A DNA stretch of 64,000 bases from assembly GCF_013314975.1 (NCBI RefSeq), contig NZ_JABTYH010000022.1, positions 16,681-80,680 on the forward strand. The letters run 5' to 3'. Below the pieces are notes generated by a model, which worked only from the letters and a program-made list of their open reading frames with translations, searched no databases and was not told the DNA's origin. This DNA comes from Pseudarthrobacter oxydans (GTDB taxonomy: Bacteria > Actinomycetota > Actinomycetes > Actinomycetales > Micrococcaceae). Positions 1 to 9,500 of this stretch are shown here, in pieces (position 1 is the first letter of the stretch; each line of letters starts with the position of its first letter). A program made the translations under genes and the position numbers.

Positions 1-514
1 GCTCAATGACGATCCTGACCTGGCGCACCGCGGCGACCCGGCCGGCGTCCTTCGCCTGGCGCAGGGATTCGGTGTAGCCGGCGATGGCTGCGGGAACGTT
101 GGACGCGCGGCCGGCAATGTGCTGCCAGTCCTCCACGGTCTCCGTCGGCATGAGGTCGAAGATGGCGCGGATGTCCTGGGCCGGGGAGGCGATGTTGTTC
201 AGGTCGGCGTAATCCCAGCCCGAGGCGTGGATCAGCAGCTGCAGGCCCAGCCGCTCCTGCATGGCGTCGAGCGTCACGGCGTCAACATCGTCCTCCGGCT
301 CGAGGCCTTCGAGGTCGGTCAGTGCCTTGCGCGCGGCCTCTGCAAATTCGGCAATGCCGGCGGGGGAGAAGTCCTGGTATTCGGTTTCGTGCCCGGGGAC
401 GCCGAGGGTAGTGGCGAAGGACGGGTTGAGCCTGATGAGGGTGTCGGTGTAGTCATCTGCGACGGCGTCGATGCGGGTATGCGGGCGGGCGGCAGGAGAG
501 GTGTCTGTAGTCAC
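1..514 (-). CDS. DUF885 domain-containing protein (N-terminal part, cut by window edge)
   Basis: The reverse strand reads an open frame starting with a GTG (VTTDTSPAARPHTRID) that runs off the window, so only about 171 N-terminal residues are visible. The segment with IRLNPSFATTLGVPGHE and then a long helical stretch matches the start of actinobacterial DUF885 proteins, a family of unknown function with a metallopeptidase-like C-terminal half that is not visible here. The GTG was chosen because TAGTCT lies exactly six bases upstream, the spacing of a leaderless mRNA, and no Shine-Dalgarno sequence is present. The gene lies downstream of the carboxylase genes on the same strand but probably has its own promoter. 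The family call is moderately confident; enzymatic function is unknown. Confidence 0.7.
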   Translation of the reverse strand, partial: MTTDTSPAARPHTRIDAVADDYTDTLIRLNPSFATTLGVPGHETEYQDFSPAGIAEFAEAARKALTDLEGLEPEDDVDAVTLDAMQERLGLQLLIHASGWDYADLNNIASPAQDIRAIFDLMPTETVEDWQHIAGRASNVPAAIAGYTESLRQAKDAGRVAAVRQVRIVIE

Positions 515-520
515 CCTCAG

Positions 521-526
521 AGACTA
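521..526 (-). promoter_or_regulatory. -10 hexamer of leaderless promoter for the DUF885 gene
   Basis: TAGTCT on the reverse strand is followed by six bases and then the GTG start codon. This fits the TAnnnT rule of leaderless actinobacterial promoters, in which transcription begins at the start codon. Confidence 0.55.
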
Positions 527-583
527 ACGGCGCTGCGGCTCTTCCGGACAGGCCCACGCCGCCGGAGCGTGCGGCAGGCCCCG

Positions 584-813
584 CTAGCCGCGGCTCCGCT
601 TCCACGCGCCGGGACCCGGGGTGGGGTCCAGTCTCAGCTGCTGGCGGCGGACCCAGTGCCGGACCGGCGGCTTGTCCGTCCCGGTGTTCTGGACGCCGCC
701 CAAGGAAAGCACGACGGCGGTCAGCGCCGCCAGCTCCTCGGCTGTCGGCTGCCCTTTCACCACTGAGAGGAGGGGCGTGGCGGGTGCGTTGTTGTCGCCA
801 GCAGGCTCGGTGG

Positions 814-817
<4 letters not shown>
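584..817 (-). CDS. accE: Acyl-CoA carboxylase epsilon subunit
   Basis: This 77-residue protein carries [16 protein letters not shown] near its middle, the signature of the small epsilon subunit of actinobacterial acyl-CoA carboxylases. It ends in a basic tail containing [17 protein letters not shown]. In this family the epsilon subunit strengthens the association of the biotinylated alpha subunit with the carboxyltransferase beta subunit. Its ATG overlaps the TGA of the upstream beta-subunit gene by four bases, so the two are translationally coupled and probably stoichiometric. Size and position are typical. Confidence 0.88.
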
Positions 818-2397
<1,580 letters not shown>

Positions 2398-2582
2398 CAA
2401 GTGTCTCCGGCTCTGTAGCAGATTGATTCTGTGGTGCTGAGTTTGCTGGCCGGCAGTTGTGCAGGGTTTTAAGTAGCTTCCACACAAAAGACGAACCCTG
2501 CTGGCAAGTCTAGTGACGCTTCCGGCCGCCGCAGCTGTAGGGAACCTACAATTTTCTGCGCCGCGATCACCAGCAATGTCAT

Positions 2583-2598
2583 GTTACTCGTCAGTAAC
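2583..2598. promoter_or_regulatory. Inverted repeat, candidate TetR-type operator
   Basis: GTTACTCGTCAGTAAC is a perfect 6-bp inverted repeat around four bases, placed between the divergent carboxylase and SDR genes and directly upstream of the SDR -10 hexamer. TTAC/GTAA half-sites of this kind are common in TetR-family operators of actinobacterial acyl-CoA metabolism genes. The regulator is not in the window. Confidence 0.5.
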
Positions 2599-2608
2599 TT
2601 AGCTGGGT

Positions 2609-2614
2609 TAGAGT
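2609..2614 (+). promoter_or_regulatory. -10 hexamer of leaderless promoter for the SDR gene
   Basis: TAGAGT is followed by six bases and the ATG of the SDR gene, with no Shine-Dalgarno sequence. This indicates a leaderless transcript and supports the chosen start. Confidence 0.55.
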
Positions 2615-2620
2615 GGTGCC

Positions 2621-3508
2621 ATGACTTCGAGCAATGATGCTTTGCACGCCCCCGCAGGCCCCTACCGGGCCGCCGCCTCCCTCCACGGACGGACCCTCGT
2701 GATCTCCGGCGGAAGCCGCGGCATCGGCCTGGCGATTGCCCTCCGTGCGGCCCGGGACGGCGCCAATATCGTCCTGATGGCCAAGACCGGGGAGCCGCAT
2801 CCCAAGCTTGCCGGGACCGTCTATTCCGCCGCCCGGGAGATCGAAGACGCCGGCGGACAGGCGCTGCCCCTGGTGGGGGATGTCCGGAACGATGACGACG
2901 TGGCCCGCGCCGTCTCCTCTGCGGTGGAGACTTTTGGCGGGATCGATGCCGTGATCAACAATGCGTCCGCCATCGACCTCTCCCGCACCGACGACGTGGA
3001 CATGAAAAAGTACGACCTCATGCAGGACATCAATGTCCGCGGGACGTTCCTGCTGTCCAAGCTGGCGCTGCCTGCGCTGCGGTCATCGGACAGTGCCCAC
3101 ATCCTCACGCTTTCGCCTCCCCTGAACCTCGATCCCCACTGGGCGGGAAAACACCTTGCCTACACCATGGCCAAGTACGGCATGAGCCTGACAACCCTTG
3201 GACTCGCCGAGGAACTGAAGGCGGACGGTATCCGGGTGAATTCGCTGTGGCCGTGCACCCTGATTGATACGGCGGCCATCAGGAACATGCCCCACGGGGA
3301 GAGCATTGCCCAGGCAGCGCGCGGCCCGGAGATCATGGCGGACGCGGCCCACGCCGTGCTCACCGGCAGCAACGTGGAAAGCGGCAGCCGGCCCAGCGGG
3401 AATTTCTACACGGACGAGGCAGTGCTCACAGCTGCTGGAGTCACTGATTTCCGGCCGTACAGCCTGGGGGCTCCGGAAGACCGCCTGGTGCCGGATATTT
3501 TCCTGTAG
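2621..3508 (+). CDS. SDR-family NAD(P)-dependent oxidoreductase (HSDL2-like)
   Basis: The 295-residue protein is a short-chain dehydrogenase. The nucleotide-binding loop is SGGSRGIGLAIALRAARDG at about residues 30-48, VINNAS follows at the usual place, and the catalytic Tyr/Lys pair is in AYTMAKYGMS. The HPKLAGTVYSAAREIEDAGG segment after the Rossmann start and the late ADAAHAVL and GNFYTDEAVL motifs resemble hydroxysteroid-dehydrogenase-like protein 2 relatives, which act on lipid or acyl substrates in an unresolved way. It is divergent from the acyl-CoA carboxylase genes and may share an operator with them, consistent with lipid metabolism. The substrate is unknown. Confidence 0.85.
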   Translation: MTSSNDALHAPAGPYRAAASLHGRTLVISGGSRGIGLAIALRAARDGANIVLMAKTGEPHPKLAGTVYSAAREIEDAGGQALPLVGDVRNDDDVARAVSSAVETFGGIDAVINNASAIDLSRTDDVDMKKYDLMQDINVRGTFLLSKLALPALRSSDSAHILTLSPPLNLDPHWAGKHLAYTMAKYGMSLTTLGLAEELKADGIRVNSLWPCTLIDTAAIRNMPHGESIAQAARGPEIMADAAHAVLTGSNVESGSRPSGNFYTDEAVLTAAGVTDFRPYSLGAPEDRLVPDIFL

Positions 3509-3534
3509 CCGGCCCTCCGCCGGTCCCGCAGGTG

Positions 3535-3556
3535 CCCCGGCTGCGGGCAGCCGGGG
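3535..3556 (+). terminator. GC-rich hairpin after the SDR gene
   Basis: CCCCGGCTGC and GCAGCCGGGG are perfect inverted copies separated by two bases, giving a nine-pair stem with a four-base loop. There is no T-run after it. It lies between the SDR stop and the biotin ligase promoter, so it may separate the two units. Confidence 0.5.
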
Positions 3557-3570
3557 CCGGGCCGGGTCGG

Positions 3571-3576
3571 TAGAGT
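3571..3576 (+). promoter_or_regulatory. -10 hexamer of leaderless promoter for birA
   Basis: TAGAGT is followed by six bases and the ATG of the biotin ligase gene; no Shine-Dalgarno sequence is visible. Confidence 0.55.
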
Positions 3577-3582
3577 TTAGGT

Positions 3583-4491
3583 ATGGATGACGCACATGCC
3601 CCCGGTACGCCGCTGAACCGGAGCGACCTCGCGGACCAGGACTTCCTGTCCGCCACCGGCATCGCACGGCTCGAGGTGGTGGACTCCACCGGGTCCACCA
3701 ACGCGGACCTGCTCCGGTCGGTGACCGTGGAGCCCTCGGCGTGGCCGGACATGTCGGTGCTGACGGCCGAATACCAGACGGCGGCCCGGGGACGCCTGGA
3801 CAGGCACTGGGAGGCGCCGCCCCTGAGTTCCGTCTCCGTTTCGTTAGTCCTGAGGCCCGCGAACGCGGAAGGCAGGCCGCTCCCCACCCAAAGCTATTCC
3901 TGGCTGTCGCTCATCGGAGCCCTGGCGCTGCGCGAAACCCTGCTGGAGACGGCCGGCCTCCCCGCGGAGCTGAAGTGGCCCAACGACGTCCTGGTGCGCG
4001 GAAAAAAGATTGCCGGAATCCTGGCCCAGCTGGGTCCCATGGTGGACGGCTCGGTGCCGCCCGTCATCCTTGGAACCGGCTTGAACGTCACCCTCCGGGA
4101 GGAGGAGCTCCCCGTGCCCACCGCCACGTCCGTGGTCCTGGAGGCGCCGCGGACAGCGGACCGGACCGAGTTGCTGAAGAGCTATCTGTCGCACTTTGCC
4201 GTTCTTTACCGCAGCTTCTGCAATGCCGACGGCGATCCCGCGGCGGGCCTGGCCGGCGGCCCGTCGCTGCACAAGCGCGTGGAGGCCGTCATGACGACGC
4301 TGGGCAAGCAGGTGCGGGCGCAGCTCCCCGGCGACCACGAAATCATCGGCCACGCATCCCGGCTCGACGAGTACGGCTCACTGCTGGTGGTTGACCGGGA
4401 TTCCCGTGAGCACGTTGTGACTGCCGGCGACGTGGTGCACCTGCGTCCGTGGACCTCCCCGGATGCTTCCGGCCAGGGCGGATATGCGTAA
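3583..4491 (+). CDS. birA: Biotin--[acetyl-CoA-carboxylase] ligase
   Basis: The 302-residue enzyme activates biotin with ATP and attaches it to the biotin carboxyl carrier domain of carboxylases. The signature STNADL (substrate loop), QTAARGRLDRHWEAPP and KWPNDVLVRGKKIAGILAQL are all present, followed by GTGLNV and the C-terminal SH3-like domain. There is no N-terminal winged helix, so it is a monofunctional ligase rather than a BirA-type repressor. It lies next to acyl-CoA carboxylase subunits, its likely clients, and is the first gene of an operon with the PH-domain and cyclase genes, overlapping the next start by eight bases. Confidence 0.93.
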   Translation: MDDAHAPGTPLNRSDLADQDFLSATGIARLEVVDSTGSTNADLLRSVTVEPSAWPDMSVLTAEYQTAARGRLDRHWEAPPLSSVSVSLVLRPANAEGRPLPTQSYSWLSLIGALALRETLLETAGLPAELKWPNDVLVRGKKIAGILAQLGPMVDGSVPPVILGTGLNVTLREEELPVPTATSVVLEAPRTADRTELLKSYLSHFAVLYRSFCNADGDPAAGLAGGPSLHKRVEAVMTTLGKQVRAQLPGDHEIIGHASRLDEYGSLLVVDRDSREHVVTAGDVVHLRPWTSPDASGQGGYA

Positions 4492-5083
4492 AGACCTCGT
4501 CCCGGGCGAGCAGGTGATTGTCACCACCCGCCCGCAGCCGAGGAAGCTGGCGGGGGCAGCCGCAGCCTTCATACTCTCACCGGCACTTGCCGCCTTTGCT
4601 TCGGCGTGGGTGGTCCGCGGGGAAGCGTTGAGGGTCATCCCCGGCCTGGAGGCACGATGGACGCCGGCGCTGGTGGCAGGATGCATCCTGGCGGCGGCCG
4701 GCGTCTGGCTGGGTTACTGCCTGCCCCGGCTGCTGCGATGGCAGGGCACCCGGTATACGCTCACCAGCCGGAGGCTCATCTCCAGGTCCGGCCTGGTGCG
4801 GCGGCAGGACCAGCAGGTGAACCTGGCATCGGTGCGCCACCTGACCGTCCACGAGTCGGTACTTCAGCGCCTGTTGCGCTCCGGGAATATATCCTTGGAA
4901 ACCGGGTATCAGGGCGTCGTGACTTTCCGGGATGTGCCGGAGGTTGCCAGGTTCCGGGACTTCATCCTTGACGCCCTCGAGGAACTGCCCGACGAACGCG
5001 AAGGCCAGTCCGGCGGGGCGCTCGATTACCCTGCCGGAGCATTGCCATGGGAACTGAGAGAAGGTGGACGGGATGAACGATGA
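4484..5083 (+). CDS. PH domain-containing membrane protein (bPH2/DUF304)
   Basis: This 199-residue protein begins MRKDLVPGEQVIVTTRPQ. It has two hydrophobic helices at roughly residues 20-45 and 60-85, and then a bacterial PH-like domain with YTLTSRRLISRSGLVRRQDQQ, the hallmark of DUF304 proteins. The domain is cytoplasmic; its ligand is not known. The start overlaps the birA stop by eight bases and its own 3' end overlaps the cyclase start, so the three genes are co-translated. A longer upstream in-frame start lies inside birA and is less likely. Confidence 0.82.
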   Translation: MRKDLVPGEQVIVTTRPQPRKLAGAAAAFILSPALAAFASAWVVRGEALRVIPGLEARWTPALVAGCILAAAGVWLGYCLPRLLRWQGTRYTLTSRRLISRSGLVRRQDQQVNLASVRHLTVHESVLQRLLRSGNISLETGYQGVVTFRDVPEVARFRDFILDALEELPDEREGQSGGALDYPAGALPWELREGGRDER

Positions 5084-6197
5084 GGACCAGCAGGAACGCG
5101 TGGACTCGATCACGCCCCCGTCCGCGATGGACGCCCATCCCGCGACGGGCACCATGTCAGCCGAACGGCTCGCCATGAAGGCGCTGGAAGCCCGGCTCCT
5201 TGGGGGCGAACGCAAGCTCCGCCGTCGTGAAGTCGCAGCCGGCGCAGGGCTGTCCCTGCTGTCCGCCCGCAAGCTGTGGCGCGCCCTGGGCTTTCCCAAC
5301 TTCGGCGACGAGGACGTTGCCTTCACCGAGCGGGACCAGGCCGCACTTTCCACCGTGGTGGACCTGGTGCGCTCCGGCAAGCTGACGGAGGAGGCCGCCA
5401 TCTCTGTCACCCGTTCCATCGGGCAGATGACGGACCGGATGGTGGTATGGCAGATCGAAGCCCTTGTGGAGGACATGGTCCACGAACAGGGGGTCACGGA
5501 TGCCGTGGCGCGCAAGCGGCTGGTCAACGAACTGCCCGCGCTGGTGGACGCCCTCGAAGAAATACTGGTGTACTCCTGGCGGCGCCAGCTCAATGCCGGC
5601 GTGCAGCGGCTCGCCGTCCGGGCGGAGGCGGGGCTCCAGGCCAGTGAGGAAGGCCGGGAAGGCGATGAGGACGACGCGCCGCTGCCGCTGGCACGCGCCG
5701 TGGGTTTCGCGGACCTGGTCTCCTACACCAGCCTGTCCCGGCGCATGAATGAAAAAACCCTCGCCCGCCTGGTCCAGCGCTTCGAGAACAAGTGCGCGGA
5801 GATCATCTCCGTCGGCGGCGGCAGGCTGGTGAAAACAGTGGGGGACGAGGTCCTGTACATCGCGGAAACCCCCGCTGCCGGCGCTGAGATCTCCCTTGCC
5901 CTGGCGCAGGCCTTCACGGAGGATGAAATCCTTCCCGAAGCGCGGGTAGCCATGGTGTGGGGAAGGATCCTGTCCCGGCTTGGTGACATCTACGGGCCCA
6001 CGGTGAACCTGGCGGCGCGGCTTACCACCCTGGCCGACCCCGGGACGGTGTTGGTGGACTCGATGACGGCCTCGGCCCTGGAGCACGACGAACGGTTCGT
6101 GCTGGAGCCCCAGCCGCCCGAAAACGTCCGGGGTTTCGGCGAGATCCGGCCGGTGCGCCTGGAGCGGGGTCTTGGCAAGGGGCTTGTGCTGGACTAG
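5073..6197 (+). CDS. Class III adenylate cyclase with N-terminal regulatory domain (Rv1264-like)
   Basis: The 374-residue protein ends in a class III nucleotide cyclase domain. FADLVSYT at about residue 212 and GDEVLY at about 258 supply the two metal-binding Asp residues. The Lys of VKTVGDE and the Asp of GDIYGPTVNLAARL fit the ATP-specifying pair, and the same motif carries the transition-state Asn. The first ~200 residues are helical, with LSLLSARKLWRALGFPN, and resemble the autoinhibitory, pH-sensing domain of mycobacterial Rv1264. It should therefore make cAMP, possibly in response to acidity. ATG was preferred over an upstream GTG because AGAAGG precedes it at correct spacing. A CRP/GlxR-like site is seen elsewhere in the window. 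Confidence 0.86.
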   Translation: MNDEDQQERVDSITPPSAMDAHPATGTMSAERLAMKALEARLLGGERKLRRREVAAGAGLSLLSARKLWRALGFPNFGDEDVAFTERDQAALSTVVDLVRSGKLTEEAAISVTRSIGQMTDRMVVWQIEALVEDMVHEQGVTDAVARKRLVNELPALVDALEEILVYSWRRQLNAGVQRLAVRAEAGLQASEEGREGDEDDAPLPLARAVGFADLVSYTSLSRRMNEKTLARLVQRFENKCAEIISVGGGRLVKTVGDEVLYIAETPAAGAEISLALAQAFTEDEILPEARVAMVWGRILSRLGDIYGPTVNLAARLTTLADPGTVLVDSMTASALEHDERFVLEPQPPENVRGFGEIRPVRLERGLGKGLVLD

Positions 6198-6514
6198 GAC
6201 GCCTGATTCTTCAGGTGGAGGGACCAGCCCTAAAATAGTTTCTCCAGTTGTTGGTCAATCACGGTATAGTCGGTGCGGCGGCGAAGGACGGCAACCTCCC
6301 GTGGGCAGGGCTCCCCATCGCGGCCACATGTGGCCGTGGGTATGCTTGCCACCGGGCAAGTTACCTTTGCCGGCACTCGGCGCCAAGCGTGGCCGGGTGT
6401 CATTCATGTCGGGTCTCGGCTGCTTCCTGCCAGGAGCAGCACAACATCAAGGTCCGGGCGAGTCCCGGCCGGACAGCTGCCTGCGGCAGCAGTAATTTCA
6501 GGGGATATCAAGCT
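6198..6514 (+). other. Long structured leader upstream of the giant surface protein
   Basis: These 317 bases hold no convincing gene. TATAGT at 6265-6270 could be a -10 box, leaving an untranslated leader of about 240 nt. The leader contains several inverted repeats: CGGCCACATGTGGCCG at 6320-6335 is a perfect palindrome, CTTGCC/GGCAAG at 6345-6360 forms a six-pair hairpin, CCGGG/CCCGG lies near 6453-6468, and GCTGC/GCAGC near 6476-6490 precedes the AGGGGA ribosome site. I could not match it to a known riboswitch class. It may be a regulatory RNA for the downstream operon. Confidence 0.45.
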
Positions 6515-9500
6515 GTGACAAGTCTGCTGGGGAAACTTGGACTGAATCGGCGCCACAAAAAAATGGTGACGGGCACTGCTTTCAGTGCAGCCGCTGCTGT
6601 TGTGGTGACGGGGGCAATTCTGTATCCGGGGTTCAAAACCACCGAGGTGGAATTGAACGACGGCGGCGTGTGGGTGGTGTCCAAGTCCAAGAACGCAGTG
6701 GGCCGGTTGAATTATCCTTCCCGGGTCCTTGACGGGGCGGTAACGCCGGCGTCCACGACGTTCGACATCCTGCAGGACGCGGGGGATGTGTTCGTTGATG
6801 ACGAGACCGGGTCAACGTTGAACCAGGTGTCGCCGGCGAACATGCGGCTGGGCGGGGACAAGCAGCTGCCGGGGTCCGCGGATGTGAGTTTCGGATCCGA
6901 GGTGATCTCGGTGACCGACGCAGCGTCAGGCAAGGTGTGGGCGGTGTCTCCGTCCACGGTCAACGGTTTTGACGAGGAAGCCTCCGAGCCCGTCATGGTG
7001 GGCTCAGAGGGCATTGTCTCGGCGGTGGGGGAGGACGACCGGATCTATTCGGCGGATCCCAAGTCCGGTGCGGTGACGGTCACCGGTGTTGACGCCAACG
7101 GGGAAGTAACGTCCTCGGAGTCCGAGACCTGGGCGGAGCTTAAAGGTGCAGGGGACCTCCAGATCACGGTGGTGGGCGATAAGCCCGTGCTTCTTGATGC
7201 GGCGGCGGGAAGGCTGTTCCTGCCCGGCGGGAAGCGTCTCCAGGTGGAGAACGCGCGGGATGCGAAGTTGCAGCAGGGCGGGCCGGGCAGTGATTTCGTG
7301 GCGGTTTCGACGCCCAAAGCGCTGTTGAAGCAGCCGCTGGACGGGTCCACGGCGAAGACGGTGACGTTCGACGGCGAGGGTGTGCCGGCTGCCCCTGTCC
7401 AGCTGGGCGGGTGTGTGCATGCGGCGTGGTCGGGGGCGAACAAGTATGTTCGGGACTGCGTGAACGATGGCGATGACAAGAACGTTGACGTGCCCAAGGC
7501 GAGCGCCTCGCCGTCGTATGTTTTTCGGGTGAACCGTGACCTGGTGGTCCTGAACGACGTGAACTCAGGCAACGTGTGGCTGGTCAACCAGAACATGCAG
7601 CTGGTCAACAACTGGGACGACGTCGTCCCGCCCAAGAATGAGTCCGACGAGCAGGACCAGGAGTCCGCGGACAACAACACCATCAACGTCCTTCCGGACC
7701 GCACCAAACCCAACCGTCCGCCGGAAACCAAGCCCGACGCCGTCGGCGTGCGCCCCGGCCGCACCACCATCCTCAGCGTCCTGGACAACGATTCGGACCC
7801 CGACGGCGACGTGCTCACCGCAGCGGTGGGGGACTCCGGACCCCAGGCCGGAAGCCTCCAGAACATCTACGGCGGCACCGCCTTCCAGATCTCCGTTCCC
7901 GCCGACGCGAAACCCGGCACCGAGACATTCAGCTACAGCGCCTCCGACGGCCGCGGCCTCTCCGCCGGCGGGCAGGTCACGCTCAGCGTGGTTGGGCCCG
8001 ACGAGAACAAACCTCCGCAGTTCAAGCGCGGGGACAACACCACCACCATGCTGGTGGAACAGGGCAAGACAGTCAGCCAGAACATCCTCACGGACTGGAT
8101 CGATCCCGACGGCGACGACCTGGTGCTCCTCGACGCCAAGGCGGACAACGACCAGGACCAGGTGAAAGTCCGCCGTGACGGCCTGCTCACCTTCCAGGAC
8201 TCCGGCGCGACAGCCGGCAAGAAAGCCGTGGAAGTCACCATCTGGGACGGCCGGGACACCGTCACCGGGAAAGTTGTGGTCAACGTCCAGCCGCCGGGAG
8301 CCCTCGCACCCGTGGTCAACGCCGACCACGTCACTGCCGTGGTGGGCCAGGACCTGGTCATCTCACCGCTGAAGAACGACGTGGACCCCAACGGCGGAGC
8401 CCTCCGGCTGGCACAGGTGGAGGCCAACGGCCCCGCCGAACTGGGTCCCGTGACCGACGGCGGCACCTTCACGTTCCGCAGCACCACCCCCGGCCCGGTC
8501 TACCTGACGTACATCGCCAGCAACGGCCCGCAAAGCAGCCAGGGGCTCATCCGCGTTGACGTGGAATCCGGAGACGAGGCCGGTGACCCCGTCGCCGTCC
8601 ACGACGTGGCGCTCATGCCCACCGGCGGCAGCGTGCTGCTGGATCCGCTGGCCAATGACTCCGACCCCTCCGGAGGCGTCCTTGTGCTGCAGTCCGTGAA
8701 ACTGCCCGAGAACTCGACCGCGTCCGTCAGCGTGATCAATCACGGTGTCCTGCGCATTACCGACATCCTGGGAACCAAGGACCCGATCCTCTTCGAATAC
8801 ACCATGTCCAACGGGAAGAAGTCCGCCACGGGCAGCGTCTCCGTGGTCCCCGTCCCGGCGCCCGCCGTCGTGGAAGCACCCCAGCCCAAACCGGACGAGG
8901 TCAACGTCCGCGTCAACGACGTCGTCACCATCCCCGTCCTCGAGAACGACACCCACCCGCAGGGCCAGGAACTCACGGTGGACCCTGTCCTGCCGCAGGG
9001 CGTGGATCCAGTGGACGGAAAGAGCTTCGTCTCCGAGAACACCCTCCGCTTCATTGCCGGCCCGCAGCCCAAGACGGTCCGCGCCATCTATAACGCCGTG
9101 GACCCGCAGGGCCAGAAGAGCGCCGCCGCGGTCACCATCCACATCCTTCCGCTGGAAGGGGCCGAAAACTCGCGCCCGCAGCCGCGCAACCTGACCGCCC
9201 GGGTGGTGGCCGCCGGCACGGTGCGCATTCCCGTCCCGCTGGACGGCATCGATCCGGACGGCGATTCGGTCCAGCTGACCGGTATCGACAGCACGCCGGC
9301 GATGGGAACCGCTGCGGTCGGCAGTAACTTCATCGACTTCACAGCTGCCGGTGACGGCGCCGGAACCGACACCTTCCGCTACAAAGTGGTGGACCGGCAG
9401 GGCGCCGTCAACACCGGCACCGTCACCGTGGGCATCGCGCCGCGCGGGGAGGTCAACCAGAAACCCACTCCCGTGGATGACGAGGTCCGGGTCCGCCCTG

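Noticed and set aside
5064..5072. GTG start for the adenylate cyclase three codons upstream
   Set aside because: The AGAAGG ribosome site overlaps this codon and is correctly spaced for the ATG at 5073.
6198..6514. Possible c-di-AMP (ydaO-type) riboswitch before the surface protein
   Set aside because: The conserved GAAUCC and CCGAACCCG-type segments I would expect are not there; only unrelated hairpins are seen.
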